Shown: positions 10,520 to 23,063, counted from the stretch's first letter. The stretch is 64,000 nucleotides of DNA from Akebia trifoliata (GCA_017979445.1 CM030706.1:28556493-28620492), one strand, 5' to 3'. Made by a program: numbers and translations. The notes: generated by a model from the sequence alone, not told the origin.

Positions 10520-13500
10520 TGTGGCGCCCCGCCGAACGCTAACACAAATCCCCATGTAAGATCTCGAGGTATTATGTAGCACCTCGAAATTTCGGCATGA
10601 TTTCCTCTGTTTATGTTAGCATTCCAAGGCGTTCAACCTGCACCTGATAAACGACATACAATCCTGCATTTACATACATAATGTAATAACGAGCGGAAGC
10701 CTATATACATCTAATATCGTACGATAAATTAGAGTGCGGAAGAAGAAAATTTATATACAGGATTATACAGAGATTTTCTCACTCTAACAAAAGTCCTAAC
10801 GCTCAGAACAACATCTATAATACTACCTAGACAAACTAACACCATTAGAGGGGTGTAGCCCCAATACTCACCAAGTGACAAAGTCTGGCTATCTATTTGA
10901 CCCACCAGATGATTCTCACTCGTGCTCTATACTTGTCTCGCCAAGCTTTAGATCTGAAACTAAAAAAAAGAGAAGGAAATGGTGAGTAACAAGGGTTACC
11001 CAGTAAGGAAGCAACAATTTCTGCCAATAACCTCTCCTAACATGAACGAATAAACATACTGAATCATTTTAAAATAAACAAAATTTTACAGAAGAAAACT
11101 ACGATTAACTGGTACATATAGCCAGGGATGAGCAACTAAACATTTTAAAACTCACATTTCATCGATCAGCAGTACTCACTATAACATTATCTTTTTATAC
11201 AAATCTAATTGATCAAATGGAAATAATAAACATGCATTTCATCTTATATATCAAAATAAGCAACAGATACATAATACACAATGGTGGAGTATTGGAATTA
11301 GAGAGTTGGGATTCACGACTGGATCGCTCCCAGTCGGGACATGATGTTACAATTTCTCTTGACTTTTAGTTCCTGATTTTGTGGCCGGTCGCTGCACTTA
11401 CCACGTTTGGTTGACCATTTATCCGGCTCAGGCTGGCCGTTTGACGTGACCGTAAGCAATGGGTCTCTTTTCGATGTGTCAGAACGTTCGACTACTATAG
11501 ATTGTTAGTGATCACTGACCAATCATCTTCGTCTATGCCTATCAGGCGTACATGTGATTCCCAAATATACAAACCATTCGTATACGACCACCTTTACATT
11601 ACAAGTTCACTGGTAAAGATAGAGAGGAATAAACCCGGATTCCAGTTGTGACTCCACTCTCATACGCGTCCCATACCACGTATGAGCTTGGTGGTCCCTA
11701 CCGTACATCCCAGGATAGTACACCACTCCGGATGATATGACGCACTATCCCTTCAGGCATTCACAAACTCTTTAACAGCTCACAAAATAGTTAATATATA
11801 TATATTATTTTCATTTGAAAATAAAAGAGAATTAACAATACAAGGTTGAGAATAGATATCCAGTTTCCTACCATGCAAGTGTGGCCACCCGGCCTAAAAT
11901 AAATAACATAACAGAGCGCCTCGCGCTAACAGAAAGGAAATAAACATGCAACCAATAATATTATCCCTGGATATCTGTTCACCAACCTACACACAACACA
12001 ACAACGTAAAATGCAGACATCACCCCTCGGGTGTGACTCTGACATTTTACCGTTTCATACCCTTTTTTCTTTTTCGATTTTTACAATTTTCAATCTCTTC
12101 AATAAAAACATCCATTTTCTGATATTCATCAACTCAATATGAGTTCATTGAATATTAAATCACATTTTCAACTAAAGAATTTATTTTTATCAAAATATTC
12201 AAAAAATACAAAACTTATATTAAAACGGGGTTCCGAGCAGTGCACAAGACCCAACTTATGGAAATAACCCGTTAAAATACCTTACCCACGTATAATTTGT
12301 TAAAAATACAATTAAACATATCAAATCATGCAATTTCTGGCGTGAATTTTTGAAATAACAAAAGAATTCTATATTTCGGAAATACATCCAAATTTTTCCA
12401 ATAAAATCCTAAATGCAATTTTCACAATCTACGATTACTAATAGAAATTAGAGTTCCTTACAATCTCTAGGCGAAAGGATCAAAGTGTGTGCGCGGAAAT
12501 CGAGACGGACCGAACGAACTCGAAGCGGTTGATTTTTGAAATTGACCTGGTGGTTTTGAAGATCTCGATGTGCTCGTCTCTTCTCCCTTCTACGGCGAAA
12601 GGCGGTTTGACCCCGAAACCGATGAAAATCGAGGTCGAAGTTACGAAAATCTCCGTATAAAAATACGGCTGATTTTTGACTATACGGGGTGAAAAAATAC
12701 GAGAAAACGGAAGGAATTTGGTTGGGTTATGTAGAGAATGAGGCTGCGGACGTTTCTCCCTTCTGCGTCGAAAGACGGTTTGACCCCGAAACGGACGAAA
12801 TCCGAGGTCAAAGTTTCGAAATTTTCGTATCCAAATACGGCTGATTTTTGACGATATTGGATGAAATAGAAAGTGAAACGAAGAAAGGTTGGGTGGGTTT
12901 TGTAGAGAACGTAGCTGCGGACCTTTTTCTCTTCTGCGGCGATCGTCGAAAATGGACCGTTTGTGAGAGATCTGAAGTGGAAAATCGGAAGGAAAAACAA
13001 ATTTTTTTTTTTTTTTTCGCACTGTTTGGACGAGTGGGAAGATGAGAGAAATTTTTTTTTTAAAAAATGTTATTATTTAAATAAAAAATGGGACGAATTC
13101 GGTATTTGTCAATTGTTTCGATCGATGATAACTTGATCATCCGGATTCCAAAACTGACAAATGAATACTCTATTTCATCTAATTTTTCGTTCCGGATCTA
13201 ATGGTATAGTCAATTTCTACAAATTATGTCTTCATCAAAAGTTTACATTTTTGGCCTGAGGTGACCCATAAACTTGATGTCGTTTTCGTTTTTGACGATA
13301 ATTCGACTTCTGTCTCCAAAAATGACAAATAAATAGTCCATGTTGAATAATTTTTCGTTATGAACCCAATGGTATGATCGAATTTTAAAAATTATTGCTC
13401 TAACTAAAAATCACTGTTTTAGCCTGGTCCGACCCGGTAATCGAGGATTTTGCAACTTTTATATTCGGACTCGCATTTGAGCGTGCTTACAGGCTAAACT

Positions 13501-13663
13501 ATGTTTTTCGATCATTTTGAATCTAATGGTGAGGTCAGATTCCATTAAAAATGATCAGAAACATCCTAAAATTTTACCCCTAAATCCCACTTTCAAGATT
13601 TTCTTAAAATTTCACTATTTATTTTTTTCCTCGAGATACGAATTAAAAATTCGGGGTGTTACA
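10520..13663 (-). repeat. Element A 3' LTR
   Basis: This 3144-bp LTR begins (on the + strand) TGTGGCGCCCCGCC and ends GGGGTGTTACA. It has a type I leader with three ~172-bp units (landmarks at 12591, 12763 and 12935) and the hairpin at 11915-11927. It differs from the 5' LTR at scattered single bases and small indels only. Confidence 0.92.
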
Positions 13664-13676
13664 TTCTCCCCCGCTT
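13664..13676 (-). other. Polypurine tract of element A
   Basis: On the - strand AAGCGGGGGAGAA lies directly against the 3' LTR start TGTAACACCCC. It is the plus-strand primer of reverse transcription. The same tract abuts the 3' LTR in B (36961-36972) and C (44282-44292). Confidence 0.85.
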
Positions 13677-14389
13677 AATAAAAATTTCGTCCTCGAAATT
13701 GAAATCATACCTTATTGAGCTTTGTCGCGATTCCACTAACACGACATATATAATAAACAACACTTATTTTCGATTACCATCTATTGTTAGTCCCAAACCA
13801 ATCTGATTTATAACTCGTAGACTTATATCTGCCATTTTCTGTCAACCCAACACTTTCATTAATTAATCACTCTATTTCAAACTCATACTCCAACTAATCC
13901 ATTATTTGTATAACAATAAGATAATAATCAATTCACCTTGTATCACTTTCTTGCTAATATCTATCAATAACAATTCCTTCAAATCTTCTCTGTTCTTTAT
14001 ATTTACTTCTCCCACCAATTACATCATCTATTATGTTTTACTCATAATTGTTATGAATATTACTCCTCAATGCATAGTCTTACCGCAAACACACCACTAT
14101 CTTTATATTCAATTCGATATTACATTTTTTACTTATTACGATATTTCCTCAAAACCTCTGTCATAACCTTTATAATTTAAAATCTTACTCGAGGGGATAA
14201 ATCCTACATCTATTTTCTCACAATTCCATTAAGTCATCATGAATGCAACATTGTCACAAGATTATTCTTTCTTACATTTTACATCGACCCACCTCCTAAC
14301 TTATACTCTACTAAATCTCTTTAGGATGGATGTGGGTACAGGCAGGTGGTAGTCGCCGCTTCTACGGAATCATTATCTTTACTTATAGC
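13677..14389. other. Element A 3' untranslated region
   Basis: AT-rich sequence shared with B (36973-37598). The cgatatttcctcaaaacctctgtcat block also matches element C near 44405. It therefore belongs to the retroelement. No reading frame is conserved between copies. The A/B-specific insert seems to begin near 14320 (ctttaggatggatgtggg). Confidence 0.6.
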
Positions 14390-14771
14390 GCTTTCGTTTC
14401 GAGGAGTGAAAAGGAGTCACGATCGAAGTCTCGAAGTGAGCGTTTGCATTGATCACGTAACGAGAACGATAATAATGAATTCTTCTACTGGAAGGTGATC
14501 GTGAAAGGAGAAAGCAAAAGAAGAGTTAGAATCGACACCAAGGATAGAAAGATAAAAGGGAAAAGATGATCTATCTTTTCAAAGGAGGAGAATCAATTCA
14601 AGAAGTTGTAAAGCAAGAACTGCTTTATCTAATAGTTCAGTCGTTAGGCCTCCCAAAGTTAAGCCATCTTCAATCAAAAGGAAAGATACGCAACTCCCTG
14701 TGTTGACATTCGAGGAAGTAGCTCTCGACATGAAGGATATACAAGAAACACCTGTTTATCTACTAGCGTAA
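14390..14771 (+). pseudogene. Captured coding-like segment, antisense to element A
   Basis: A frame on the + strand, opposite to the element, runs to a TAA at 14769-14771. It encodes a basic, Ser/Arg/Lys-rich stretch (...RSEKESRSKSRSER...) followed by KVKPSSIKRKDT and ending FEEVALDMKDIQETPVYLLA. Three stops interrupt it, at least one apparently a decayed CGA (TGA), and an 11-bp deletion relative to B shifts the frame near 14444. B has the homologous segment at 37611-37992 with the same ending. C has none; it has RT there. I do not recognise the protein. It may be a captured host exon or an extra antisense ORF of this lineage. The alternative, chance openness of the antisense strand, is not excluded. 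Confidence 0.5.
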
Positions 14772-14919
14772 TATACGAGTAATTGACTAGACTATTGAGA
14801 TAAAGACTAGCGTACCAATTGAACGTCATTGTCTTTTCACACTTTACAATTATTCTAATACCTATTTTGCAAGTTCTTAAATGATCTTACAAAAATCTTA
14901 TTCTTCCTTCGCAAGGCCT

Positions 14920-15110
14920 CCCAATGGTATAAATAATTTCATTACTTGACCTGTATCAGTTGTTTCTAGCTCTAGCAAGTGTGAAAACTCTTCACAGAAT
15001 TATATAATCTAAAGGAACCAATATTGAGTAAAACTTCACGTTCTAACATTATAATTAGAAATTGTACCTTTCAAAACTTCGTTGGAGACAGGTACTTTCT
15101 CCTGAGTCAC
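14920..15110 (-). pseudogene. Aspartic protease remnant, element A
   Basis: On the - strand VLLNIGSFRLY (about 15004-15036) corresponds to the retropepsin active-site loop (D-T-G-S-S in the family). Here Asp is Asn and the following residues are changed, so it cannot be active. The reading is lost within ~100 bp, where the captured antisense segment begins. Confidence 0.6.
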
Positions 15111-16701
15111 AATCCTTGCTCGTGACTGTGATAGAGGACATTCTTTCTTGATGTGTCCTACCTGATCACATGCGTAACAATGTCAACGATCTTGTCTTTG
15201 TAGATCTCTGTGGAGTAGGCAGTTGGTAGACTAGGGTCTATAGGCTCTGAACCTGTCTTGTTGATTCCTTTGGCCCTATTGGCATCATTGGAGCTTCAAC
15301 TGCTCTCTAACTCAGTGATAGGAAACTCTACAACTCAGTAGTAGATGAGTTCTATATTCGGAGGAGATTGGCCTCGAACACATCGGTTTCTTGTCTGAAT
15401 CTGATCTGGGAAGAAAAGAAATCTAAGGTCAACTCATTTGCCCCCTGGAGGTCTGTAACTCTGTCTCCTCTCGTTTTATCCTTTAAGCTCGATTTACCGT
15501 ATCTCTATAATTGGTAGTCTCAATTATCGACCTCTTGACCCTTAGGTAGGGTTATAGCCTTCTAATGAATCTACGAATCTTCTACAAATCTGTCAGGATA
15601 AGCTCGGGCGCATATCGTGACAACTTAATAAACATCATGTCATAGTGTCTGTAATCGATAGATTACTCTGCACTAATCTCAAAAACTCCTAGTGCTTGAT
15701 ATCTCGAGCAATCCTGGATATAAATCTATTGAGAAATATCCTTTCGAAGTCTACCCACTCAAACGATCCATCTTCCAATACATTCATCTCAACATCTTAC
15801 TAATGATTGACATCCCCATCCAATTGGAATGTAGTCACCATCACCAACTGATCTCTCCGGCACTACATGACACTCAAAATCTTTCAGGTCTTTAAAATTC
15901 ACTCATTGACCTCAATCGGATAAGAAAAGTCCTCAAATCTTGATAGACGTAATCGTTGAAAATTCTACTACCACATCCTTGGATTTACATGTCCTTTGGA
16001 CTGGGGAATTCTCTCATTCTTCAAAGGCACGACCTGTCGTAGTGATTCCTGAGGTGGAATAATATTAGCCACTTTCGAAGAAGTCTAACGCTCCCTCATT
16101 TCTTAGATTTAGTGGTGCACATTGCAATTGTGGTAAGTTTTGTACCATTTCTCGTTTCCAATCGCTAATCTTGTCTGTTCGGGGTGGCACGAGTACATTA
16201 TCAACTTTATTAAAAATTTGTGGCCTTATTGTTCACTGAATTGGTTTGCCTAGCATCTTTTTGAGCCACACATCCTTAATTAGTTGACGTCGACCCGAAC
16301 ATTGTTCCCTTTTATATCCCGATTTGCCACATTCATAATATACCACAACTCTTTCTTTTGATGAATTTAGTAGTATATGTTGTTATTTTCTTATGAAATT
16401 TTTCCATCCATTGAGTTGGTATGTCTATAATATCACTCTCACGTATTGTTATTTTTCCTAAGAATTTTAATTTCGTAATTGTTTCTCTTATTACATACTA
16501 ATTGCGTTATTTCCACTTGGCTTCGAGGTGGTGGTGGTTGTATTATTCATATTTCTTCTCTAAACTTGATATGAAACTTAGCCATCTGTCTCATTAATGA
16601 CATTAGCTGTGCTATCAATCAGTGGTCTGATCGAGAACCTATCTTGTCTTTGTTACATTTCGGCCTCTACCTTGTTATTCCTCTCGCTTGTGTTTATCCA
16701 T
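15111..16701 (-). pseudogene. Decayed gag, element A
   Basis: A broken gag on the - strand, starting at a possible ATG at 16701 (MDKHKREE). In coding order there is an upstream CCHC-like knuckle (16340-16299, YYECGKSGYKREQC, first Cys and His both changed to Tyr), a linker with WLKKMLGKPIQ, a capsid-like region (Retrotrans_gag type, about 15990-15600), and a second knuckle at 15179-15138 (CYACDQVGHIKKEC, all four ligands kept). Stops and frameshifts occur throughout. Gag would form the virus-like particle. A knuckle before the capsid is unusual, but all three elements have it. Confidence 0.8.
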
Positions 16702-17006
16702 AACAAGGTACTTATCATAATAAGGCCAAAACTACTCTTACGTAATTATGAATTACTATCATAGATTGGAACTTAGTAATGGACTCCATTTCCATTACTA
16801 AAGAATAAACTTAGAATCCTATCTTAGGCTTACAAGGCTCTATAAACTTCTAGACACAGAAGAACTCGTAATTCCAATACGAAATTACTAATGAGCTCGG
16901 ATGTCGAATTCCTAGTGACACTCTATGATTATCACTATAATATATGTGGTATCAGCCAACTCTTCAAAACATAGTAGATCAGTATCCCATACGGATCTAA
17001 TACTAT

Positions 17007-17018
17007 GCTCTGATACCA
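17007..17018 (-). other. Primer-binding site of element A (tRNA-iMet)
   Basis: On the - strand TGGTATCAGAGC follows the 5' LTR end after a 2-bp spacer. This 12-mer is complementary to the 3' end of initiator-Met tRNA and is the usual primer site of many plant LTR retrotransposons. It fixes the element's orientation. Confidence 0.9.
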
Positions 17019-17020
17019 TC

Positions 17021-20000
17021 TGTGGCGCCCCGCCGAACGCTAACACAAATCCCCATGTCAGATCTCGAGGTATTATGTAGCACCTCGAAATTTCGGCATG
17101 GTTTCCTCTGTTTATGTTAGCATTCCAAGGCGTTCAACCTGCACCTGATAAACGACATACAATCCTGTATTTACATACATAATGTAATAACGAGCGGAAA
17201 CCTATATACATCTAATATCGTACGATAAATCAGAGTGCGGAAGAAGAAAATTTATATACAGGATTATACAGAGATTTTCTCACTCTAACAAAAGTCCTAA
17301 CGCTCAGAACAACATCTATAATACTACCTAGACAAACTAACACCATTAGAGGGTGTGTAGCCCCAATACTCACCAAGTGACAAAGTCTGGCTATCTATTT
17401 GACCCACCAGATGATTCTCACTCGTGCTCTATACTTGTCTCGCCAAGCTTTAGATCTGAAACTAAAAAAATAGAGAAGGAAATGGTGAGTAACAAGGGTT
17501 ACCCAGTAAGGAAGCAACAATTTCTGCCAATAACCTCTCCTAACATGAACGAATAAACATACTGAATCATTTTAAAATAAACAAAATTTTACAGAAGAAA
17601 ACTACGATTAACTGGTACATATAGCCAGGGATGAGCAACTAAACATTTTAAAACTCACATTTCATCGATCAGCAGTACTCACTATAACATTATCTTTTTA
17701 TACAAATCTAATTGATCAAATGGAAACAATAAACATGCATTTCATCTTATATATCAAAATAAGCAACAGATACATAATACACAATGGTGGAGTATTGGAA
17801 TTAGAGAGTTGGGATTCACGACTAGATCGCTCCCAGTCGGGACATGATGTTACAATTTCTCTTTGGCTTTTAGTTTCTGATTTTGTGGCCGATCGCTGCA
17901 CTTACCACGTTTGGTTGACCATTTATCCGGCTCAGGCTGGCCGTTTGACGTGACCGTAAGCAATGGGTCTCTTTTCGATGTGTCAGAACGTTCGACTACT
18001 ATAGATTGTTAGTGATCACTGACCAATCATCTTCGTCTATGCCTATCAGGCGTACATGTGATTCCCAAATATACAAACCATTCGTATACGACCACCTTTA
18101 CATTACAAGTTCACTGGTAAAGATAGAGAGGAATAAACTCGGATTCCAGTTGTGAGTCCACTCTCATACGCGTCCCATACCACGTATGAGCTTGGTGGTC
18201 CCTACCGTACATCCCAGGATAGTACACCACTCCGGATGATATGACACACTATCCCTTCAGGCATTCACAAACTCTTTAACAGCTCACAAAATAGTTACAT
18301 ATATATATTATTTTCATTTGAAAATAAAAGAGAAATTAACAATACAAGGTTGAGAATAGATATCCAGTTTCCTACCATGCAAGTGTGGCCACCCGGCCTA
18401 AAATAAATAACATAACAGAGCGCCTCGCGCTAACAGAAAGGAAATAAACATGCAACCAATAATATTATCCCTGGATATCTGTTCACCAACCTACACACAA
18501 CACAACAACGTAAAATGCAGACATCACCCCTCAGGTGTGACTCTGACATTTTACCGTTTCATACCCTTTTTCTCTTTTTTCGATTTTTACAATTTTCAAT
18601 CTCTTCAATAAAAACATCCATTTTCTGATATTCATCAACTCAATATGAGTTCATTGAATATTAAATCACATTTTCCAACTAAAGAATTTATTTTTATCAA
18701 AAACCTTCAAAAAATACAAATTTATATTAAAACGGGTTCCGAGCAGTGCACAGGACCCAACTTACAGAAATAACCTAATAAAATACCTTACCCACGTATA
18801 ATTTGTTAAAAATACAATTAAACATATCAATCATGCAATTTCTGGCATGAATTTTTGAAATAACAAAAGAATTCTATATTTCGGAAATACATCCAAATTT
18901 TTCCAATAAAATCCTAAATGCAATTTTCACAATCTACGATTACTAATAGAAATTTAGAGTTCCTTACTATCTCTAGGCGAAAGGATCAAAGTGTGTGCGC
19001 GAAAATCGAGACGAACCGAACTTCGAAGCGACTGATTTTTGAAATTGACCTGGTGGTTTTGAAGATCTCGATGTGCTCGTCTCTTCTCCCTTCTACGGCG
19101 AAAGGCGGTTTGACCCCGAAACGATGAAATCGAGGTCGAAGTTACGAAAATCTCCGTATAAAAATACGGTTGATTTTTGAGTATACGGGGTGAAAAATAC
19201 GAGAAAACGGAAGGAATTTGGTTGGGTTATGTAGAGAATGAGGCTGCGGACGTTTCTCCCTTCTACGTCGAAAGACGGTTTGACCCCAAAACGGACGAAA
19301 TCCGAGGTCAAAGTTTCGAAATTTTCGTATCCAAATACGGCTGATTTTTGACGATATTGGATGAAATAGAAAGTGAAACGAAGAAAGGTTGGGTGGGTTT
19401 TGTAGAGAACGTAGCTGCGGACCTTTTTCTCTTCTGCGGCGATCGTCGAAAATGGACCGTTTGCGAGAGATCTGAAGTGGAAAAATCGGAGGAAAAACAA
19501 ATTTCTTTTTTTTTTTTTTTTTTTTTTTTCGCACTGTTTGGACGAGTGGGGAAGATGAGAGAAATTTTTTTAAAAAAATGGTATTTAAATAAAAAATGGG
19601 ACGAATTCGGTATTTTGTCAATTGTTTCGATCGATGATAATTTGATCATCCGGATTCCAAAACTGACAAATGAATACTCTATTTCATCTAATTTTTCGTT
19701 CCGGATCTAATGGTATAGTCAATTTCTACAAATTATGTCTTCATCAAAAGTTTACATTTTTGGCCTGAGGTGACCCATAAACTTGATGTCGTTTTCGTTT
19801 TTGACGATAATTCGACTTTCTGGTCTCCAAATTTGACAAATAAATAGTCCATGTTGAATAATTTTTCGTTATGAACCCAATGGTATGATCGAATTTTAAA
19901 AATTATTGCTCTAACTAAAAATCACTGTTTTAGCCTGGTCCGACCCGATAATCGAGGATTTTGCAACTTTTATATTCGGACTCGCATTTGAGCGTGCTTA

Positions 20001-20173
20001 CAGGCTAAACTATGTTTTTCGATCATTTTGAATCTAATGGTGAGGTTAGATTCTATTAAAAATGATCAGAAACATCCTAAAATTTTACCCCTAAATCCCA
20101 CTTTCAAGATTTTCTTAAAATTTCACTATTTATTTTTTTCCTCGAATACGAATTAAAAATTCGGGATGTTACA
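17021..20173 (-). repeat. Element A 5' LTR
   Basis: A 3153-bp partner of 10520-13663, with the same ends, the 171-bp leader repeats (19070-19480) and the hairpin at 18419-18431. In this copy the leader repeats stay open over 135 codons on the - strand (19500-19093). Confidence 0.92.
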
Positions 20174-21115
20174 TATACCCTCAAATTATATCTAAAATGC
20201 CCTTTATTGTTAATTACCAATTTATCTTTGATGTATTAACGTACATGAGATGGTATGTTACTACTATGACCTCTTCATTAAAGATAAGATCATTCCACTA
20301 TAAAGGTAATTCTTGCAATTATCACATCTTGTGGGACATAGACCTTTGTACCTTAAGAAAAAGCTATACAAATCTTGAAGGTAAATTACTACTTCAACCC
20401 TTAATGATCTTGATTGGCAAGATACATTAAGTAATATATTACCATCAAGACCACTTCTATTGAGGGTAAATAAAGTCCATTTTTAAGATATTTTTGCAGA
20501 CAAATCAAAATTGAGATTATGGTTCATAGTATCCTCAAAGTGTTCCCAAGAAATCTGTGAATAGAGAGGAGTCTTAAGGATTTTATCATCAAATCCGTAA
20601 TCTTAAATTCTGAAACAATCCACCTCATTGTCATCTAGTTCTAAACTTCATTTTTCTTTTGCCTTTGAAAATCAAGAACCAAGATTCAAGTCTCCTATGA
20701 AGAAACCAAGGTATAATAGAGTAATATAACTAGATCCTTAGGCATTTCTGCTCATAATCCTATCTTTTTTTCATTTATTTGTAATGTAGAAGCCTTCTAT
20801 GCAAATTACTCTCCCAACTAAATCCATATCAAGTATCAACTAGTCAAGCCTTATTTTGAGATAGCTTACAAAGGACCCAAATGATGATGGAGGATGGGAA
20901 CCGTAGATCTAAAAACCTATCTTCATCACTAAACTATATATATATATATATATAGTAGGATGTTTATATTGGGGGTCTCTTTTTAGAGACAAGTGAAACT
21001 ATGCTTGCCTAAATTTAAATCATATTCTGTGATTTTTTTTTTTTTTGTGCAATATGTAGTGAAACTTATTGTAAAATTCATAGTTTTATTTTCATATAAT
21101 ATTTCATTCATTTAT
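20174..21115. other. Unassigned AT-rich stretch right of element A
   Basis: No recognisable gene. The first 5 bp are the target duplication of A. The stretch contains a (TA)10 tract (20935-20954). The 77-codon open frame at 20197-20430 resembles nothing I know. Confidence 0.45.
20935..20954. repeat. (TA)10 microsatellite
   Basis: Perfect TA dinucleotide run. Confidence 0.9.
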
Positions 21116-22020
21116 TGTTGAGAATAAGTTTTGAACTCAAGACCTCTTGAGTGTTTTATTGTATAAAGTAGTACTTTCCTTTTTTGGTGAAACATAAAAG
21201 GACTCTTTTCTTTTTTCCTTTTTTGTTTTATTTTACTTTATTAGTTTTGAAAGTTGTAAAAACATCACTACTTTCTTTAGTCCCACATCGGGTAAATACA
21301 AGGAAAGTTCTCAACTTATTTATGATCCTTCTCTCTTTAATGCTTGAGTGTGAGAGAGATAGAGACTGGGCCTCGCGCGCACATGGGGGCCAAGGCACAG
21401 TGGGACTGCAGCCCATTGAGTTTGGGGCTAACCCGTCGGAAAACCTTAGTGCGCGTGTGCACATACGATGCGCGCGCAGGGGGGGTGCAAATTTCGGGAT
21501 TTAAGCCTCACGTGGGTGCGCCTGATAGGCCCGTTTTTGCTAAACTTTTATTTAATCTCAACCATTGATTTATTTTTACCGTTATGAACTAAAATTGTGA
21601 ACAGTTGGGTCTGTTGTGAACCGATGGCTTGCTGTTTATAAAATTAGTTTTTTCCTTTTATTTAATATACAGAAAACATAATACTTTCTGATCTCTCTTA
21701 CGAAATATTTTCTGATCTCTCCTCTTCTCTGATTTCAAATCTTGCTGCTTGTGAAAAGTTCAATCTAATCGAGTTCGCCGTAGATCTGCTATTTTCGAGT
21801 GCACGGTTAGCAAACTGTGACTGTTGAATCTTAGAAACCAAACGTCAGAATCGACTGCACTAAGGATTCAATCCTAAGGAGGCGAAATTGGTTTTAAGGA
21901 TAGCGGCTTCTCCGTGCCTCAGTCACTGATAAGTTCTTCCAATTTTATCAAATTATTTACATTATAATATTGCTTATTATTCAGTGTTTCAATAAATCAG
22001 ATTCACAATTAATTCCAACA
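21116..22020 (+). repeat. Possible copia-type LTR or fragment with GC-rich core
   Basis: The stretch starts TGTTGAGAATAAG and ends AATTCCAACA, an imperfect TGTTG...CAACA pair typical of Ty1/copia LTR ends. It holds the snRNA-USE-like GTCCCACATCG (21280-21290), a TTATTTATG A/T box ~30 bp further on and a strikingly GC-rich block (about 21360-21535) with alternating CG/CA runs. No primer site follows and I cannot match a target duplication, so the exact limits and identity are uncertain. Confidence 0.4.
21280..21290 (+). promoter_or_regulatory. USE-like motif (RTCCCACATCG)
   Basis: GTCCCACATCG is identical to the upstream sequence element of plant U-snRNA promoters. No snRNA-like sequence follows, and this motif also occurs in plant repeats. 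It is recorded as a motif match only. Confidence 0.35.
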
Positions 22021-22374
22021 AAACTTACAAAGGCTAAAATAAAGGGGATACCCTCTCATGAGATTTCTCTCCTTCCTTACTTGAGTCAAATCAAATTTTG
22101 AACTAGAAAACATCATCCATTAATCATTCCTGTCATTTCCACTGCTTAGCACATTGTCCACATAAATGAGGCTATGTTGCTAAAAATAGTGGATAAAGTT
22201 GAAAATGTTGACGGACTTGAGATAGATGGTTCTTGCTATTGACAAGAGATTTTTGAATGATTTTAATAGAAGATAAATCATCTTGAAGGCAACTTCTTCC
22301 CTACCAAGGGGCTCAACATTCTAGTGAGTGGTTTGAGAGCTACGACCCAAATAAGTAGAAAGTGTAGGTTCAAA
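22021..22374. other. Short unassigned spacer before the copia element
   Basis: No gene or repeat recognised. It separates the possible LTR at 21116-22020 from the copia 5' LTR. Confidence 0.4.
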
Positions 22375-22945
22375 TGTTAGAACCCAATTCTTGTGGCCCA
22401 TTGACCTCACGGTTTTAATAACTTTACTTGCACAAGGTTTTTATATATTAAAGATGTCAATATTAAGGTTGACTCCCAATATCATTCTAAGTAAAAATAT
22501 ACTCTTTTAAGTTTAGTAGAAAACCTTGATGGATAGGAATCTTACTAAGAGAGGAACTCTAGGCCCTTTATCTCTATATATATAAGAGGATAGGCACCTC
22601 ATAATGGAATAGTAGTGACAAACGCACAAAACATATACATAGGATCTGGAATATAGAGATTTCCATCAATCACTCAATTAGAGAGGAGTGAGAAGGCGAG
22701 TTTAGAAGTTAAGGATTTCGCATTGGGGTTTACATACTTCGATTCATCAACACGTAGATTGCAAAAGGCACACCTCCAACACAAATCTCGGATCAACGAT
22801 TTTGGGTTATGTCACGAGGTAAGTACTCTAGTTTTGATTCTTAGCAACATGAATAGGTTCTGTAGATATATGCATGATTCTTGATCCATTGGGAATTATA
22901 GAATAATAGTTATATTAAAGATTTTGTATGATTGAAAATCTAACA
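22375..22945 (+). repeat. 5' LTR of the copia element
   Basis: A 571-bp LTR with a perfect 7-bp inverted end pair TGTTAGA...TCTAACA. The primer site follows 2 bp later. A TATA-like run TATATATATAAG lies near 22575. Its partner LTR is absent from the window. Confidence 0.8.
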
Positions 22946-22947
22946 TG

Positions 22948-22959
22948 TGATATCAAAGC
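22948..22959 (+). other. Primer-binding site of the copia element
   Basis: TGATATCAAAGC differs from the Met-tRNA site TGGTATCAGAGC by two G-to-A changes, and lies 2 bp after the LTR end. Confidence 0.75.
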
Positions 22960-23063
22960 ATTGATTTTTTGAATCTCTACTTTTGGATTAAAGACTATTC
23001 ATGCATGATAGTTTCTATAATTTTTGTTTAGATTCTTTTAAGACTTTTGAATATATTCACTTA

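Larger units (their letters stand above)
10520..20173 (-). mobile_element. Element A: non-autonomous Ty3/gypsy LTR retrotransposon
   Basis: This is a complete 9654-bp element on the - strand with a perfect target duplication TATAC (10515-10519 and 20174-20178). Reading along the - strand: 5' LTR 20173-17021, primer site 17018-17007, gag, protease stub, an antisense captured segment, 3' untranslated DNA, PPT 13676-13664 and 3' LTR 13663-10520. The internal region is only ~3.36 kb and has no RT, RNase H or integrase. The LTRs look about 98% alike by eye, so A is one of the youngest insertions here. It must have depended on enzymes from a related autonomous copy. Confidence 0.93.

Noticed and set aside
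12480..13022. 180-codon open frame on the - strand (and relatives at 19093-19621, 42276-42936, 1802-2209) as host genes
   Set aside because: They all lie in the LTR leader repeats and overlap each other in different frames. They are LTR sequence, not separate genes.
10520..13663. Single family-1 units as DNA transposons with terminal inverted repeats
   Set aside because: Units occur as direct pairs flanking a primer site and a polypurine tract with 5-bp target duplications, which identifies them as LTRs.
21280..21500. U-snRNA gene after the USE-like motif
   Set aside because: The downstream sequence does not resemble U1, U2, U4, U5 or U6, and there is no Sm-site or terminator pattern.
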